A stretch of 21,349 bases of DNA from positions 15,940-37,288 of the forward strand of contig DHGV01000088.1 in NCBI GenBank assembly GCA_002402945.1. Reading direction: 5' to 3'. Below the pieces are notes generated by a model. The model made no database searches. It had not been told where the DNA came from and worked only from the letters and a program-made list of their open reading frames with translations. Every line of letters starts with the position of its first letter. Positions within the stretch are counted from its first letter, which is position 1. This DNA is from Pelotomaculum sp. UBA4789. GTDB taxonomy: Bacteria > Bacillota > Desulfotomaculia > Desulfotomaculales > Pelotomaculaceae. A program made the translations under genes and the position numbers. Below, piece after piece: positions 1-6,290 of the stretch.

Positions 1-66
1 GATAAAAAGCTCCTCTACGTTATCTGCACCAGGGCGCTGCACCGGCTGACACTCTTCTACAGAGGA

Positions 67-96
67 GAAAAAAGCTCTTTTCTATAAACAAAAGAG
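67..96 (-). terminator. Intrinsic terminator after nudC
   Basis: Read on the minus strand, a 7-bp stem (CTCTTTT/AAAAGAG, arms 75-81 and 90-96) with an 8-nt loop runs into a T-rich tail at 67-73. It lies 70 bp past the nudC stop and would end the argH-nudC transcript. The stem is AT-rich, so termination may be only moderately strong. Confidence 0.55.
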
Positions 97-124
97 TGTT
101 TATACCTGCCGCTTAAACGGCCAG

Positions 125-136
125 GGGGACGGTTCT
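125..136 (+). repeat. Copy of a GGGGACGGTTCT dispersed repeat
   Basis: The 12-mer GGGGACGGTTCT lies just beyond the nudC stop. The same core occurs at 1028-1038 (with an inverted partner) and, reversed, at 5442-5453. The copies here and at 1028-1062 bracket nudC. Similar short repeats are scattered through clostridial genomes; I infer a REP/MITE-like remnant. Confidence 0.5.
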
Positions 137-165
137 CGTGGCGCACTTTTATCATTTGATGAGGT

Positions 166-978
166 TCATGCTTCATGATCAATAAACCATTCTATCAACC
201 TCCGGGCGATAGTGACACGATCAGGCAGGTCAGGCAGGTCCTCCTTCGTGTACCAGTTGGCCTCTTCAATTTCCTCCCCGTCGACAGCAATCTCACCACC
301 GGAGTATTCGGCTGTGTAGGCGATCATCACCGAGTGGGGGTGGTATGGCCAGGATTGACTGCCAAAGTAATTGATATTTTCGATCTCAATCCCCACTTCC
401 TCCCGCACCTCCCGGCGCAGGCATTCCTCCAGTGTTTCACCCGGCTCCACAAATCCCGCCAGCACACTGTAAAATTTTAAACCAACCCGCCGGGCCAGTA
501 AGACTTGTTCACCCCTGGTGATGATCCCGATTACAGCCGGAGTTATTTGTGGGTAGCTGACCAGGCCGCATTCGGAGCAGCGCCTTTCATACTCATCCGC
601 CTTCGTTTCTGTCCGTGTACCGCAGCGGCCGCAGTACTGATGGGTGCGATCCCAGTGGAGCAGCTGGGCAGCCCGGCCGGCAACCTGGTAGATGCCATCC
701 TCAAACAGTCCGGACAATTTCCTCAAACCAAGGAATTCCATACCGGGTAAGCTAAACTGGTCATGCAGTACTTCAGCCGCATAACATGGGCAGCCATCCA
801 GGCATCCCAGGTAGACTTTCCTGACAATATCCGGCTCGGGTACCGGACCGGCAGCGGTGAATGGAATGACAGCCCTGCCGTTTTGCAGGTATACAAGCAG
901 CGTCTCACGGTAAAAGACAAACCAGTGCGCAAAGCCTTCGGCCTGCATCATCGGGGCCGCTTCAGGCACAAAATTCAT
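166..978 (-). CDS. nudC: NADH pyrophosphatase, NudC-type Nudix hydrolase
   Basis: Nudix hydrolase of the NudC family, which cleaves NAD(H) to NMN(H) and AMP and can remove NAD caps from RNA. At 270 aa it is of normal family length. A four-cysteine zinc ribbon (C116, C119, C134, C137) precedes the Nudix box at about 175-198 (GFVEPGETLEECLRREVREE). It is followed by SQSWPYHPHS at 207-216, which matches the SQPWPFPxS signature of NADH pyrophosphatases with two substitutions (P to S, F to Y). The ATG has AAAGGAAGT about 8 nt upstream. It lies 134 bp after argH and may be read with it, although a TATAAT box at 1073-1078 could serve a local promoter with a poor -35. A repeated hairpin occupies the gap. 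Identity is secure; whether the enzyme prefers NADH or NAD-capped RNA cannot be read from sequence. Confidence 0.93.
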   Translation of the reverse strand: MNFVPEAAPMMQAEGFAHWFVFYRETLLVYLQNGRAVIPFTAAGPVPEPDIVRKVYLGCLDGCPCYAAEVLHDQFSLPGMEFLGLRKLSGLFEDGIYQVAGRAAQLLHWDRTHQYCGRCGTRTETKADEYERRCSECGLVSYPQITPAVIGIITRGEQVLLARRVGLKFYSVLAGFVEPGETLEECLRREVREEVGIEIENINYFGSQSWPYHPHSVMIAYTAEYSGGEIAVDGEEIEEANWYTKEDLPDLPDRVTIARRLIEWFIDHEA

Positions 979-1027
979 TTATCTTACTTCCTTTCCGTTG
1001 CTGGTGTGCTTTGTTAAAGGTTACAGA

Positions 1028-1062
1028 GGGACGGTTCTATTTTAAGCTATAGAAGCCGTCCC
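1028..1062. repeat. Inverted-repeat hairpin of the GGGACGGTTCT family
   Basis: GGGACGGTTCTAT at 1028-1040 faces AGAAGCCGTCCC at 1051-1062, giving a near-perfect palindrome with one extra base in the right arm and a short AT-rich loop. It sits in the argH-nudC gap. The left arm is the repeat core also seen at 125-136 and 5442-5453. The form resembles a REP-type palindromic unit. It lacks a T-tract on either side, so it is less likely to be a terminator. Confidence 0.6.
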
Positions 1063-1112
1063 CCATTTGTTTATTATAGTTATTTAAAAAACAATCAGTA
1101 CAATCCCCTGTC

Positions 1113-2486
1113 TCACTCCAAGCGCTGCCTGGCCCTGGCTATGGACTCCGCGACTTTCTCGGGAGCCGGGCCGCCAGGTACTTTCCTCGCCTCCACGCAT
1201 TGCTTAATATCTATAGCCTTATATACGTCCTCCTCCACGAGAGGACTGAATTTTTTAAATTCCATAATACTCATCCCATCAAGCGTCAGGCCTTTTTCCA
1301 GACAGTACAGCACTGCCTTCCCCGACATCTCATGGGCTTCGCGGAAAGATACTCCCCTGCGGACCAGATAATCAGCCAGGTCAGTGGCGTTGGTAAAACC
1401 CCCCCGTGCTGCCTCTGCCATTATGTTTTTCTTTATCCGTATGGTTTCCAGCATGGGCTTAAAAATTACCAGGCATTTTTTCACGGTGTCAGCAGCGTCA
1501 AAAAGCGCTTCCTTGTCTTCCTGCATGTCTTTGTTGTAGGCCAGCGGAAGGCCTTTCAACATGGTCAACAGCGCTTGCAGGTCGCCAAAGACCCTGCCGG
1601 ATTTACCCCGGATCAGCTCCGCCACGTCCGGATTCTTTTTCTGGGGCATCATGCTGCTGCCTGTGCTGTAAGCATCGTCCAGCTCGATAAAAGCAAATTC
1701 CGCTGAAGACCAGAGGATAATCTCCTCACAAAAACGGCTCAAATGGACCATAATCAGCGAAGCAGATGCTGTGAATTCAACAGCAAAATCGCGATCACTT
1801 ACCGCATCCAGGCTGTTTTCTGTGACGGCGTTAAAACCGAGCTGTTCCGCCACGAAGGCCCGGTCCAGGGAGAAGGTCGTACCCGCCAGGGCGCCGGCGC
1901 CCAGCGGCATAAAATCAGTACGCCTGCGGCAGTCGATCAGCCGCTCCCGATCACGGCGAAACATTTCGCAATAAGCCATCAAGTGGTGTCCAAAGGTTAC
2001 CGGCTGTGCCCGCTGAAGGTGGGTGTAACCAGGCATCACGGTGTCAATATGTTTTTCCGCCAGATCCAGCAGGGACAGCTGCAGTCCGCGCAGCAGGACT
2101 ATGATCCTGTCGATCTCATCTTTTAAATACATGCGGATATCCAGGGCCACCTGATCATTCCGGCTGCGTGCCGTATGCAGCTTTTTACCCAATTCACCTA
2201 TTTTATCGGTGAGAAGCTGCTCCACGTTCATATGGATATCTTCGGCTTCGACAGAAAATTCCACCCTTCCGGCTTCAATGTCAGCGAGCACTTCCTCCAG
2301 CCCGCGGATCATGGCGTCAGCCTCTTTGGGCAGAAGGATTCCACACCGGCCCAGCATCCGGGCATGAGCGATACTTCCTTTGATATCATATTTATACAGC
2401 CTCTGATCAAAAGAAATGGAAGAATGAAAGTCTTCCACCAGGGTATCAGTTTCTTTTTGAAAACGGCCGCCCCACAATTTGGCCAT
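1113..2486 (-). CDS. argH: Argininosuccinate lyase
   Basis: Last step of arginine synthesis: splits argininosuccinate into arginine and fumarate. At 457 aa it is full length. Family landmarks are present: the N-terminal KLWGGRF, TARSRNDQ at 105-112, GYTHLQRAQP around the catalytic His156, and the flexible signature loop GSSMMPQKKNPD at 276-287 with the catalytic serine. The ATG is preceded by AGAGGAG, which overlaps the stop codon of the small membrane protein upstream, so the two are probably translationally coupled. argH is about 14 kb from argG, whereas the two are often adjacent in related bacteria (general knowledge); the DNA between them is accessory in character. Confidence 0.97.
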   Translation of the reverse strand: MAKLWGGRFQKETDTLVEDFHSSISFDQRLYKYDIKGSIAHARMLGRCGILLPKEADAMIRGLEEVLADIEAGRVEFSVEAEDIHMNVEQLLTDKIGELGKKLHTARSRNDQVALDIRMYLKDEIDRIIVLLRGLQLSLLDLAEKHIDTVMPGYTHLQRAQPVTFGHHLMAYCEMFRRDRERLIDCRRRTDFMPLGAGALAGTTFSLDRAFVAEQLGFNAVTENSLDAVSDRDFAVEFTASASLIMVHLSRFCEEIILWSSAEFAFIELDDAYSTGSSMMPQKKNPDVAELIRGKSGRVFGDLQALLTMLKGLPLAYNKDMQEDKEALFDAADTVKKCLVIFKPMLETIRIKKNIMAEAARGGFTNATDLADYLVRRGVSFREAHEMSGKAVLYCLEKGLTLDGMSIMEFKKFSPLVEEDVYKAIDIKQCVEARKVPGGPAPEKVAESIARARQRLE

Positions 2487-2498
2487 ATCTGCTCCTCT

Positions 2499-2678
2499 CT
2501 AAAAAAAGAAAAACGCCGGTTTGCCCATGATCATGTTAGCGATAATGAAAATAGGAAGGATAAAAACCATTATAGTCAGTAAAAGAATAAATATTTTCAA
2601 TTTCCTGTTTCTATAAAAAGGATGCTCATCCATTAATCCTTCTCCGAATTTCTCCTCATCCATTTTTTGATCTGTCAT
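2499..2678 (-). CDS. Small single-pass membrane protein upstream of argH
   Basis: Hypothetical 59-residue protein. I start it at the ATG at 2676-2678 because GGAGGTG lies 6 nt upstream; a TTG start six codons earlier would place that site inside the gene. The N-terminal part (about 30 residues) is charged and cytoplasmic in character, beginning MTDQKMDEEKFGEG. A basic YRNRKLK stretch leads into one hydrophobic segment (about residues 31-50, IFILLLTIMVFILPIFII), and the protein ends in a short phenylalanine-rich tail. The stop codon is 12 bp from the argH start and overlaps its ribosome binding site. I recognise no family. Its tight spacing to argH suggests co-expression, but no functional link can be deduced. 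Confidence 0.7.
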   Translation of the reverse strand: MTDQKMDEEKFGEGLMDEHPFYRNRKLKIFILLLTIMVFILPIFIIANMIMGKPAFFFF

Positions 2679-2739
2679 TTTTTCACCTCCGCGCAATTTA
2701 TTATTAATTCTAACATGTCCATTTTATAATGCAAATAAA

Positions 2740-2783
2740 ATTAGAAGGAAGCAGGCGATTTTATCTTCCTACTTCCTTCTAAT
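2740..2783 (-). terminator. Terminator of the 28-residue peptide gene
   Basis: Arms at 2740-2755 and 2768-2783 form a 16-bp stem with a 12-nt loop. The only non-Watson-Crick pair is a G-U wobble in minus-strand RNA, while the plus-strand RNA would have an A-C mismatch there, so the hairpin suits minus-strand transcription. TTTATTT follows. It lies 28 bp past the peptide stop codon. Confidence 0.8.
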
Positions 2784-2811
2784 CATTTTCGGTTTTAAGT
2801 TCCAAAGCTAA

Positions 2812-2898
2812 TTAAGCCTCCTTTTTTGATTCTTCATCAGCAATTGACTCTAACCCGATGTCTTTTAGGATTTCGTTAATGAGTTCTCTTGTCACCAT
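2812..2898 (-). CDS. 28-residue acidic peptide, free-standing gene
   Basis: ATG at 2896-2898, TAA at 2812-2814. The peptide begins MVTRELINEILKDIGLES and ends in the charged tail ADEESKKEA; it has no cysteine and is likely an amphipathic helix. AAAGGAGGT lies 5 nt before the ATG, an almost perfect ribosome binding site. A near-consensus promoter (2953-2982) stands upstream and a strong terminator (2740-2783) downstream, so this is a complete one-gene transcription unit. I recognise no family. It could be a RiPP precursor-like leader, a signalling or regulatory peptide, or a remnant. No modification enzyme or exporter is next to it in this window. Confidence 0.65.
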   Translation of the reverse strand: MVTRELINEILKDIGLESIADEESKKEA

Positions 2899-2952
2899 TT
2901 TATACCTCCTTTGTAATAACCTGTACCCCCTTTAAAAGTGGATTCAGAAATT

Positions 2953-2982
2953 ATTATAACACACTAATAATTGGAAAGTCAA
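2953..2982 (-). promoter_or_regulatory. Sigma-A promoter of the 28-residue peptide gene
   Basis: On the minus strand, TTGACT (2977-2982) and a perfect TATAAT (2953-2958) are separated by 18 bp in strongly AT-rich DNA. Transcription would start near 2946, leaving a leader of about 48 nt before the ATG. This is one of the two best promoter matches I found in the window. Confidence 0.75.
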
Positions 2983-3018
2983 CGATTATTTTACTATTTT
3001 GTTATTCTGGTTATTCAA

Positions 3019-3201
3019 TTAATCTTTGTACCTGGTCCGGCATATGAATTTTTCACTGCCGCATTTCCTGCAGCGGCAGCCCTTTGACTGCAGCTGCCAA
3101 ATTTCTTCCCGGGAAAGATCACCCGTGCGGTTTAAGTCGACGGTTACAGCTTCTACCTCGTGCCTGTTCTCACAAACAAAAGTAATGACCAGCTTGCTCA
3201 C
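3019..3201 (-). CDS. 60-residue zinc-ribbon-like protein
   Basis: Small basic protein starting at GTG (3199-3201), with a weak TAGGT ribosome binding site 8 nt upstream. Possible metal ligands are C10 and H14 near the start and a C-terminal knuckle with C42, C44, C47 (CRCRKCG) and C54. The arrangement suggests a small zinc ribbon with a long insert between the two ligand pairs. A moderately acidic centre (LNRTGDLSREEIWQLQ) separates them. It is the first gene downstream of the YvlD-type gene and lies 51 bp from it. I recognise no named family, and function cannot be inferred beyond probable metal or nucleic-acid binding. Confidence 0.6.
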   Translation of the reverse strand: MSKLVITFVCENRHEVEAVTVDLNRTGDLSREEIWQLQSKGCRCRKCGSEKFICRTRYKD

Positions 3202-3252
3202 TGCTGTTTACCTAAAAAGTTATTTCCTGAATAACAGTATACCATGAGCAGG

Positions 3253-3591
3253 TCAGTCCTTCACAAAAAAGCTGATCAGAGAACTGAAAACAGTTATAAG
3301 CAGAGCAGCAAGGATGGCAGTGCCAAAGTTTTGGATATCAAATCCTTTAATTAATGTACTGACCAGCCATAGCATGAAGCCGTTTATGACCAGTGTAAAA
3401 AGGCCCAGCGTCAGCAGGTTGATAGGCAGGGTAATCAGAAGAACAAACGGACGGATTATGGCATTAACCAAGCCGAGTAAAACGGAACCGACTATAGCCG
3501 CCAATAGTGTTACATCAAATCCTTGAATAATATAAGATGTAAATATGATCCCAGCAATATTCAAAATCCATCTTATCAGCCATCGTGCCAC
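3253..3591 (-). CDS. YvlD-type (PF04020) four-helix membrane protein
   Basis: Protein of 112 aa with four hydrophobic segments at about residues 5-23, 27-45, 50-75 and 88-110. It matches the family often labelled 'phage holin family protein' or YvlD (PF04020): the R-W-x(3)-A-G-I-x(3)-Y-I-I-x-G-F start, the central LLGLVNAIIRPF motif and the LPINLLTLGLFTLVINGFMLWL core. Start is GTG with AGGAGGG 9 nt upstream. In Bacillus the relative yvlD belongs to an envelope-stress operon; here a LiaF-like gene lies 3 kb upstream but not next to it. The holin label reflects topology only, as no phage gene is nearby. Confidence 0.88.
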   Translation of the reverse strand: MARWLIRWILNIAGIIFTSYIIQGFDVTLLAAIVGSVLLGLVNAIIRPFVLLITLPINLLTLGLFTLVINGFMLWLVSTLIKGFDIQNFGTAILAALLITVFSSLISFFVKD

Positions 3592-3715
3592 TGCAACAAT
3601 CCCTCCTTTCTCATAAATTAATTTACTATCAAAATATTAAGTAATTCTTATAAAGTAATTAAGTTTCTGTAAACATTCAGTGAGACTTGCTTTTCCCCAT
3701 CCTTTTTCCAAAGAT

Positions 3716-3748
3716 AAAAAAAAGAGCCGTTCAATGAACTGGCTCTTT
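3716..3748 (-). terminator. Terminator after the 18-residue peptide ORF
   Basis: Minus strand: AAAGAGCC pairs with GGCTCTTT (3741-3748 with 3721-3728), extended inward by GTTC/GAAC around a 3-nt loop with one bulged base, and runs into eight consecutive T. A textbook intrinsic terminator that closes the MarR/peptide unit and separates it from the YvlD gene. Confidence 0.88.
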
Positions 3749-3779
3749 GGGGAGTTTACAGTCTTCCCCGGGACTAAAG

Positions 3780-3836
3780 TCAGCAGCCTTCTTTGCAGTG
3801 GGCTGTTTCACGCAGCATCCAATGTTTGGTATACAC
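3780..3836 (-). CDS. 18-residue Cys-containing peptide ORF under a MarR operator
   Basis: GTG at 3834-3836 and TGA at 3780-3782 encode MYTKHWMLRETAHCKEGC. AAGGAGGTG lies about 6 nt upstream, a near-perfect ribosome binding site. A palindrome identical in core to the operator of the adjacent MarR gene sits at 3860-3874, and a strong terminator follows at 3716-3748. The C-terminal H-C-x3-C could bind metal or form a disulfide. It could be a real micropeptide, a leader peptide, or a ribosome-landing sequence controlling transcript decay. It is too short for family recognition; the ribosome binding site, operator and terminator are the evidence. Confidence 0.5.
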   Translation of the reverse strand: MYTKHWMLRETAHCKEGC

Positions 3837-3859
3837 GAGAACACCTCCTTCCACAAACT

Positions 3860-3874
3860 GTTGTATCATACAAC
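3860..3874. promoter_or_regulatory. Second MarR operator copy
   Basis: Perfect 7+1+7 palindrome GTTGTATCATACAAC, matching the central 15 bp of the operator before the MarR gene except for the central base. It lies 23 bp upstream of the peptide start. A TATGAT lies inside it on the minus strand, mirroring the first site, where TATCAT lies inside the operator, but there is no good -35 at 17-18 bp. Confidence 0.7.
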
Positions 3875-3891
3875 CTTTGGCACAAAAATTT

Positions 3892-4338
3892 TTAGCTGCA
3901 GCCGGGATGGTTAAATACTTTTTTGACAGCCTTTAAAAATAATACCACACAGCTAAAAACTTCTTCCTGTTTGTCCTCAGGGATCTCTGCCAAAAGCTGA
4001 TTGAAAAAATCGTTCAAACATTTCCAATGTTCGATATTGGTTTCATGCCCTTTTTCCGTTAGTGTCAGGTCAATGGCCCTGCAGTCGCACGCGGATTTTT
4101 CCTTTTTTACATAGCCTCGTTGTACGATTGGGTCAATTAACCTGGTTGAAGTGCTCTTTTCCACCGAAAGCAAAGCATGGAGGTCTGTGAGTCTTAATGT
4201 ACCTTGTTCGGCGATGAGATTTATAATGTAAAACTGGGTAAATGTAATATCTTCGCCGTAGGAACTATCCTGTTGACAGCACCTGGTCGCCTTCGCCATG
4301 TCTACCAATAATGAAAGAAGTTCCTGATTATTACGCAT
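3892..4338 (-). CDS. MarR-family transcriptional regulator, Cys-rich
   Basis: Winged-helix regulator of the MarR family, 148 aa from the ATG at 4336-4338. That start has GGAGG 7 nt upstream; a longer reading frame would begin inside the promoter. The recognition helix region is about 48-68 (LRLTDLHALLSVEKSTSTRLI) and the wing about 75-95. The wing reads SACDCRAIDLTLT, with D85 and R87 in the usual wing positions but flanked by C84 and C86. Seven cysteines occur in 148 residues (20, 21, 84, 86, 107, 130, 147), including a CC pair in helix 1, which suggests redox, metal or thiol sensing. A 21-bp perfect palindrome covers its own -10 box, so it is almost certainly autoregulated. The only other operator copy I found stands before the 18-residue ORF just downstream. 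Confidence 0.88.
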   Translation of the reverse strand: MRNNQELLSLLVDMAKATRCCQQDSSYGEDITFTQFYIINLIAEQGTLRLTDLHALLSVEKSTSTRLIDPIVQRGYVKKEKSACDCRAIDLTLTEKGHETNIEHWKCLNDFFNQLLAEIPEDKQEEVFSCVVLFLKAVKKVFNHPGCS

Positions 4339-4349
4339 ATTGAGCCTCC

Positions 4350-4386
4350 ATAGTTGTATGATACAACTATATTGCCCTAGTGTCAA
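4350..4386 (-). promoter_or_regulatory. marR promoter with overlapping 21-bp operator
   Basis: Minus strand: TTGACA (4381-4386), 17-bp spacer, TATCAT (4358-4363). The palindrome ATAGTTGTAT-G-ATACAACTAT (4350-4370), perfect 10+1+10, covers the -10 box and reaches the ribosome binding site. This is the classic geometry of MarR autorepression. Confidence 0.85.
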
Positions 4387-4439
4387 CATGTAAATAAAAC
4401 ATTGGAAGCACTAGGCCGGTTCTCCTGCTTCACTAAAGG

Positions 4440-5333
4440 CTAACGCTTGTCCTTAGGCTTGTTTTTCGACAACTGCTTGCGGGCATCAAGGGAGCCCATC
4501 ATCCCGATTATTTTCTGCTTTTCAGACTGTGCGGCCGTCATGGTGCTTTTGCGTTCCACAAATACCATCTCATTTTGCAGCTTTTTGTAGTTTTCAAATC
4601 GTTTGAGTGGCAGCAGCCCGTCCTCGATTGCTTTTCTGACCGCGCACTTAGGCTCGGATTCATGCCGGCAATCCCTGAAATAACAATCGTTGATCAGAGT
4701 GGACTTGCCCACCCCTGACGAGCCGATAAAGGCTATGGTCTTTCCCCGTTGCAAATACTTAGTTATGCTGTCATAACCGTCAGCGCTCATGCTCGAGGTT
4801 ACAACCACATCCGCCCCAAAAGCCACTGACTGCAGCTCCGCCAGCTTCGCTTCTGTGTCCTCGCTCAGGTCAGCCTTGGTAAGCACGAAAACCGGTACCG
4901 CACCGCTGTCCCAGGCAATGGAAAGGTAGCGCTCGGCGCGCCGCAGGTTGTAGTCTTTGTTCAGCGACATGCAGATGAATACCGTGTCGATGTTAGCGGC
5001 AATAACCTGACGCTCATACCCCTTGCCCGCGGCTTTCCGCTCGAAACAACTCTTCCGGGTAAGGATATGTTTAATAATCGCGCTGCCGCTCCTATCATCT
5101 CCCCGGTCAACAAGCACCCAGTCGCCCACGACCGGGTAGTCGGCCGCCGCAGACGCTGCGTAACTCAGCCTGCCTGAGACCACGGCCCGCATCTCGCCGT
5201 TTTCAGTGATCACCCTGTAAATTTCCCGGTGCTGTGCCGAGACCCTGGCCAGATGGAGATCGTCACCGTATACTGCGTCTTCCTGAACATACTGTTCAGA
5301 TAATCCTATATCAAATAAATTTATCTTGCCCAC
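4440..5333 (-). CDS. rsgA: RsgA-like circularly permuted GTPase lacking the G2/G3 segment
   Basis: Related to RsgA (YjeQ/YloQ), which acts in late 30S ribosome maturation. The 297-aa frame (GTG start, GGAAGGA about 12 nt upstream) has an OB-fold-like N-terminus (about 30-95), the G4 motif TKAD at 152-155, and the P-loop GSSGVGKST at 204-212. Only five residues after the P-loop serine/threonine pair it enters the C-terminal zinc site C217-x4-C222-x-H224-x5-C230 (CYFRDCRHESEPKC). In intact RsgA about 65-70 residues lie between, carrying the threonine-rich switch (G2) and the DTPG (G3) motif. These are missing in frame, so GTP hydrolysis should be lost or altered. It may be a decaying paralogue with the essential copy elsewhere, or an assembly collapse. 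Confidence 0.82.
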   Translation of the reverse strand: MGKINLFDIGLSEQYVQEDAVYGDDLHLARVSAQHREIYRVITENGEMRAVVSGRLSYAASAAADYPVVGDWVLVDRGDDRSGSAIIKHILTRKSCFERKAAGKGYERQVIAANIDTVFICMSLNKDYNLRRAERYLSIAWDSGAVPVFVLTKADLSEDTEAKLAELQSVAFGADVVVTSSMSADGYDSITKYLQRGKTIAFIGSSGVGKSTLINDCYFRDCRHESEPKCAVRKAIEDGLLPLKRFENYKKLQNEMVFVERKSTMTAAQSEKQKIIGMMGSLDARKQLSKNKPKDKR

Positions 5334-5418
5334 TTTTTGATTTTATCCTTCCATTTTTAAAGTATAGCTCAGAAATCAAAAGCTCATTCAGAAACCCTTT
5401 TCCAGCCGTGCTAAGGAA

Positions 5419-5910
5419 TTATAAATGTGTCAAGAAGCAGCAGAACCGTCCCCACGCTTCCCCAAAATCCAGCTCCAAAAGTTCAAAGCCGGTACCCGGA
5501 TCGATTCTTCTTGCCGCAGTTGTGTTCAGGAGTTCAAAAATTACCGCTTCTCCAATGCGCCAGACCACAACACCTTCCCTGGTGCAGCCGGTGACAGTGT
5601 CCCGGCCGCGTCCAAACGCCGCGTGCAGGTGCAGCTTAGGCATCCCGGCATCATTAATAAACAACGTCCCCATCCCAACAGCTTCGCTCGTTCCTGATAA
5701 TTCTGTGACCATGGGCCGTGGTTTTGGCGCAGTCCCGTCTTCCGGGCCAACCACTACTTTGCTGCCGGTATCGGCGCCGCCGAGAAAATGAACGACAGCG
5801 GACTTAATCTCCTGCTCTGCTGCAAACTCTTCAATAATATCAGGGATCTTGTCACCGTGTTCCAGCCTCAAAATAAATATCCGGCCCAGCTTAGCTTCTG
5901 AGTACTTCAT
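5419..5910 (-). CDS. PPC/DUF296 domain protein
   Basis: Single PPC domain (DUF296, the plant-and-prokaryote-conserved fold), 163 aa. Typical features are the opening RIFILRLEHGDKIPDIIEEFA, SAVVHFLGGADTGSKVV at about 37-53, and HLHAAFGRG at 94-102, the histidine pair being the family hallmark and probable metal site. Bacterial members form trimers; their role is poorly known. The ATG overlaps the stop of the truncated methyltransferase upstream (ATGA), with GGAAGGG as ribosome binding site. The last 14 residues (GEAWGRFCCFLTHL) are encoded by a copy of the GGGGACGGTTCT repeat, so the original C-terminus was probably replaced when the repeat landed. It is the only gene of the 4.4-7.1 kb block whose core looks whole. 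Confidence 0.85.
   Translation of the reverse strand: MKYSEAKLGRIFILRLEHGDKIPDIIEEFAAEQEIKSAVVHFLGGADTGSKVVVGPEDGTAPKPRPMVTELSGTSEAVGMGTLFINDAGMPKLHLHAAFGRGRDTVTGCTREGVVVWRIGEAVIFELLNTTAARRIDPGTGFELLELDFGEAWGRFCCFLTHL
5442..5453 (-). repeat. Copy of the GGGGACGGTTCT repeat inside the DUF296 3' end
   Basis: AGAACCGTCCCC on the plus strand, GGGGACGGTTCT on the minus strand, the 12-mer found at 125-136. It is continuous with the reading frame and encodes GRFC of the DUF296 tail. Confidence 0.55.
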
Positions 5911-6176
5911 AGTTTAATACGTCCCTTCCGTAATTTCGCCAAACGTTCCGGCCATTCCCGGCACGCCACGCAGCTCCCAATTGCAGATAACGACCTTATT
6001 CCCAGTCCGGATATTCTGCGGGCATCTATTCCAGATCCACACCCAATATCAAGGACCTTCATGCCACTTTTAAGCCGCATCATTTCATAAGATGTCTCCT
6101 TAATCTTCTCCGCCAGTTTGGCAGACTGTCTCAGGTATTCCGAATCAACCTTTCCGTTAAAGTGCTTTAATCCCAT
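5907..6176 (-). pseudogene. Truncated class I SAM methyltransferase
   Basis: The first 56 or so residues are a convincing start of a class I methyltransferase: FNGKVDSEYLRQSAKLAE, then motif I VLDIGCGSGIDARRIS at 41-56. After that the similarity stops and 33 residues without methyltransferase character follow (GLGIRSLSAIGSCVACREWP and on), ending in a TGA that overlaps the DUF296 ATG. Normal members have about 200 residues or more, so all motifs after motif I are missing. I read this as a gene remnant fused to unrelated sequence or to a shifted frame. The weak GAGGGAA upstream could still permit translation. It lies 114 bp after the next methyltransferase remnant. Confidence 0.72.
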
Positions 6177-6290
6177 TTTCCCTCACTCTTTCCGGTGGTT
6201 TCTTTATGCCAAGTCACAGCTTGATCCCACCGAATATTTTATAGTTAAATGCCTCCAGAGAAAAAGGACAGATGAAGCATCCTGGACGGT

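Noticed and set aside
1..66. Coding sequence or RNA gene at the left edge
   Set aside because: Too short and no recognisable frame, promoter or RNA fold on either strand.
2812..2898. Precursor of a known RiPP or quorum-sensing class
   Set aside because: No Cys, Ser/Thr-rich core or double-glycine site, and no modification or export gene beside it; left as unknown peptide.
3253..3591. Phage holin, hence a prophage
   Set aside because: The family is called holin-like from topology only; no phage structural, lysis or integration gene is nearby.
6177..6290. Possible regulatory hairpin (CGGTGG...CCACCG) between the two methyltransferase remnants
   Set aside because: Only a 6-bp stem with a long loop and no T-tract; likely chance.
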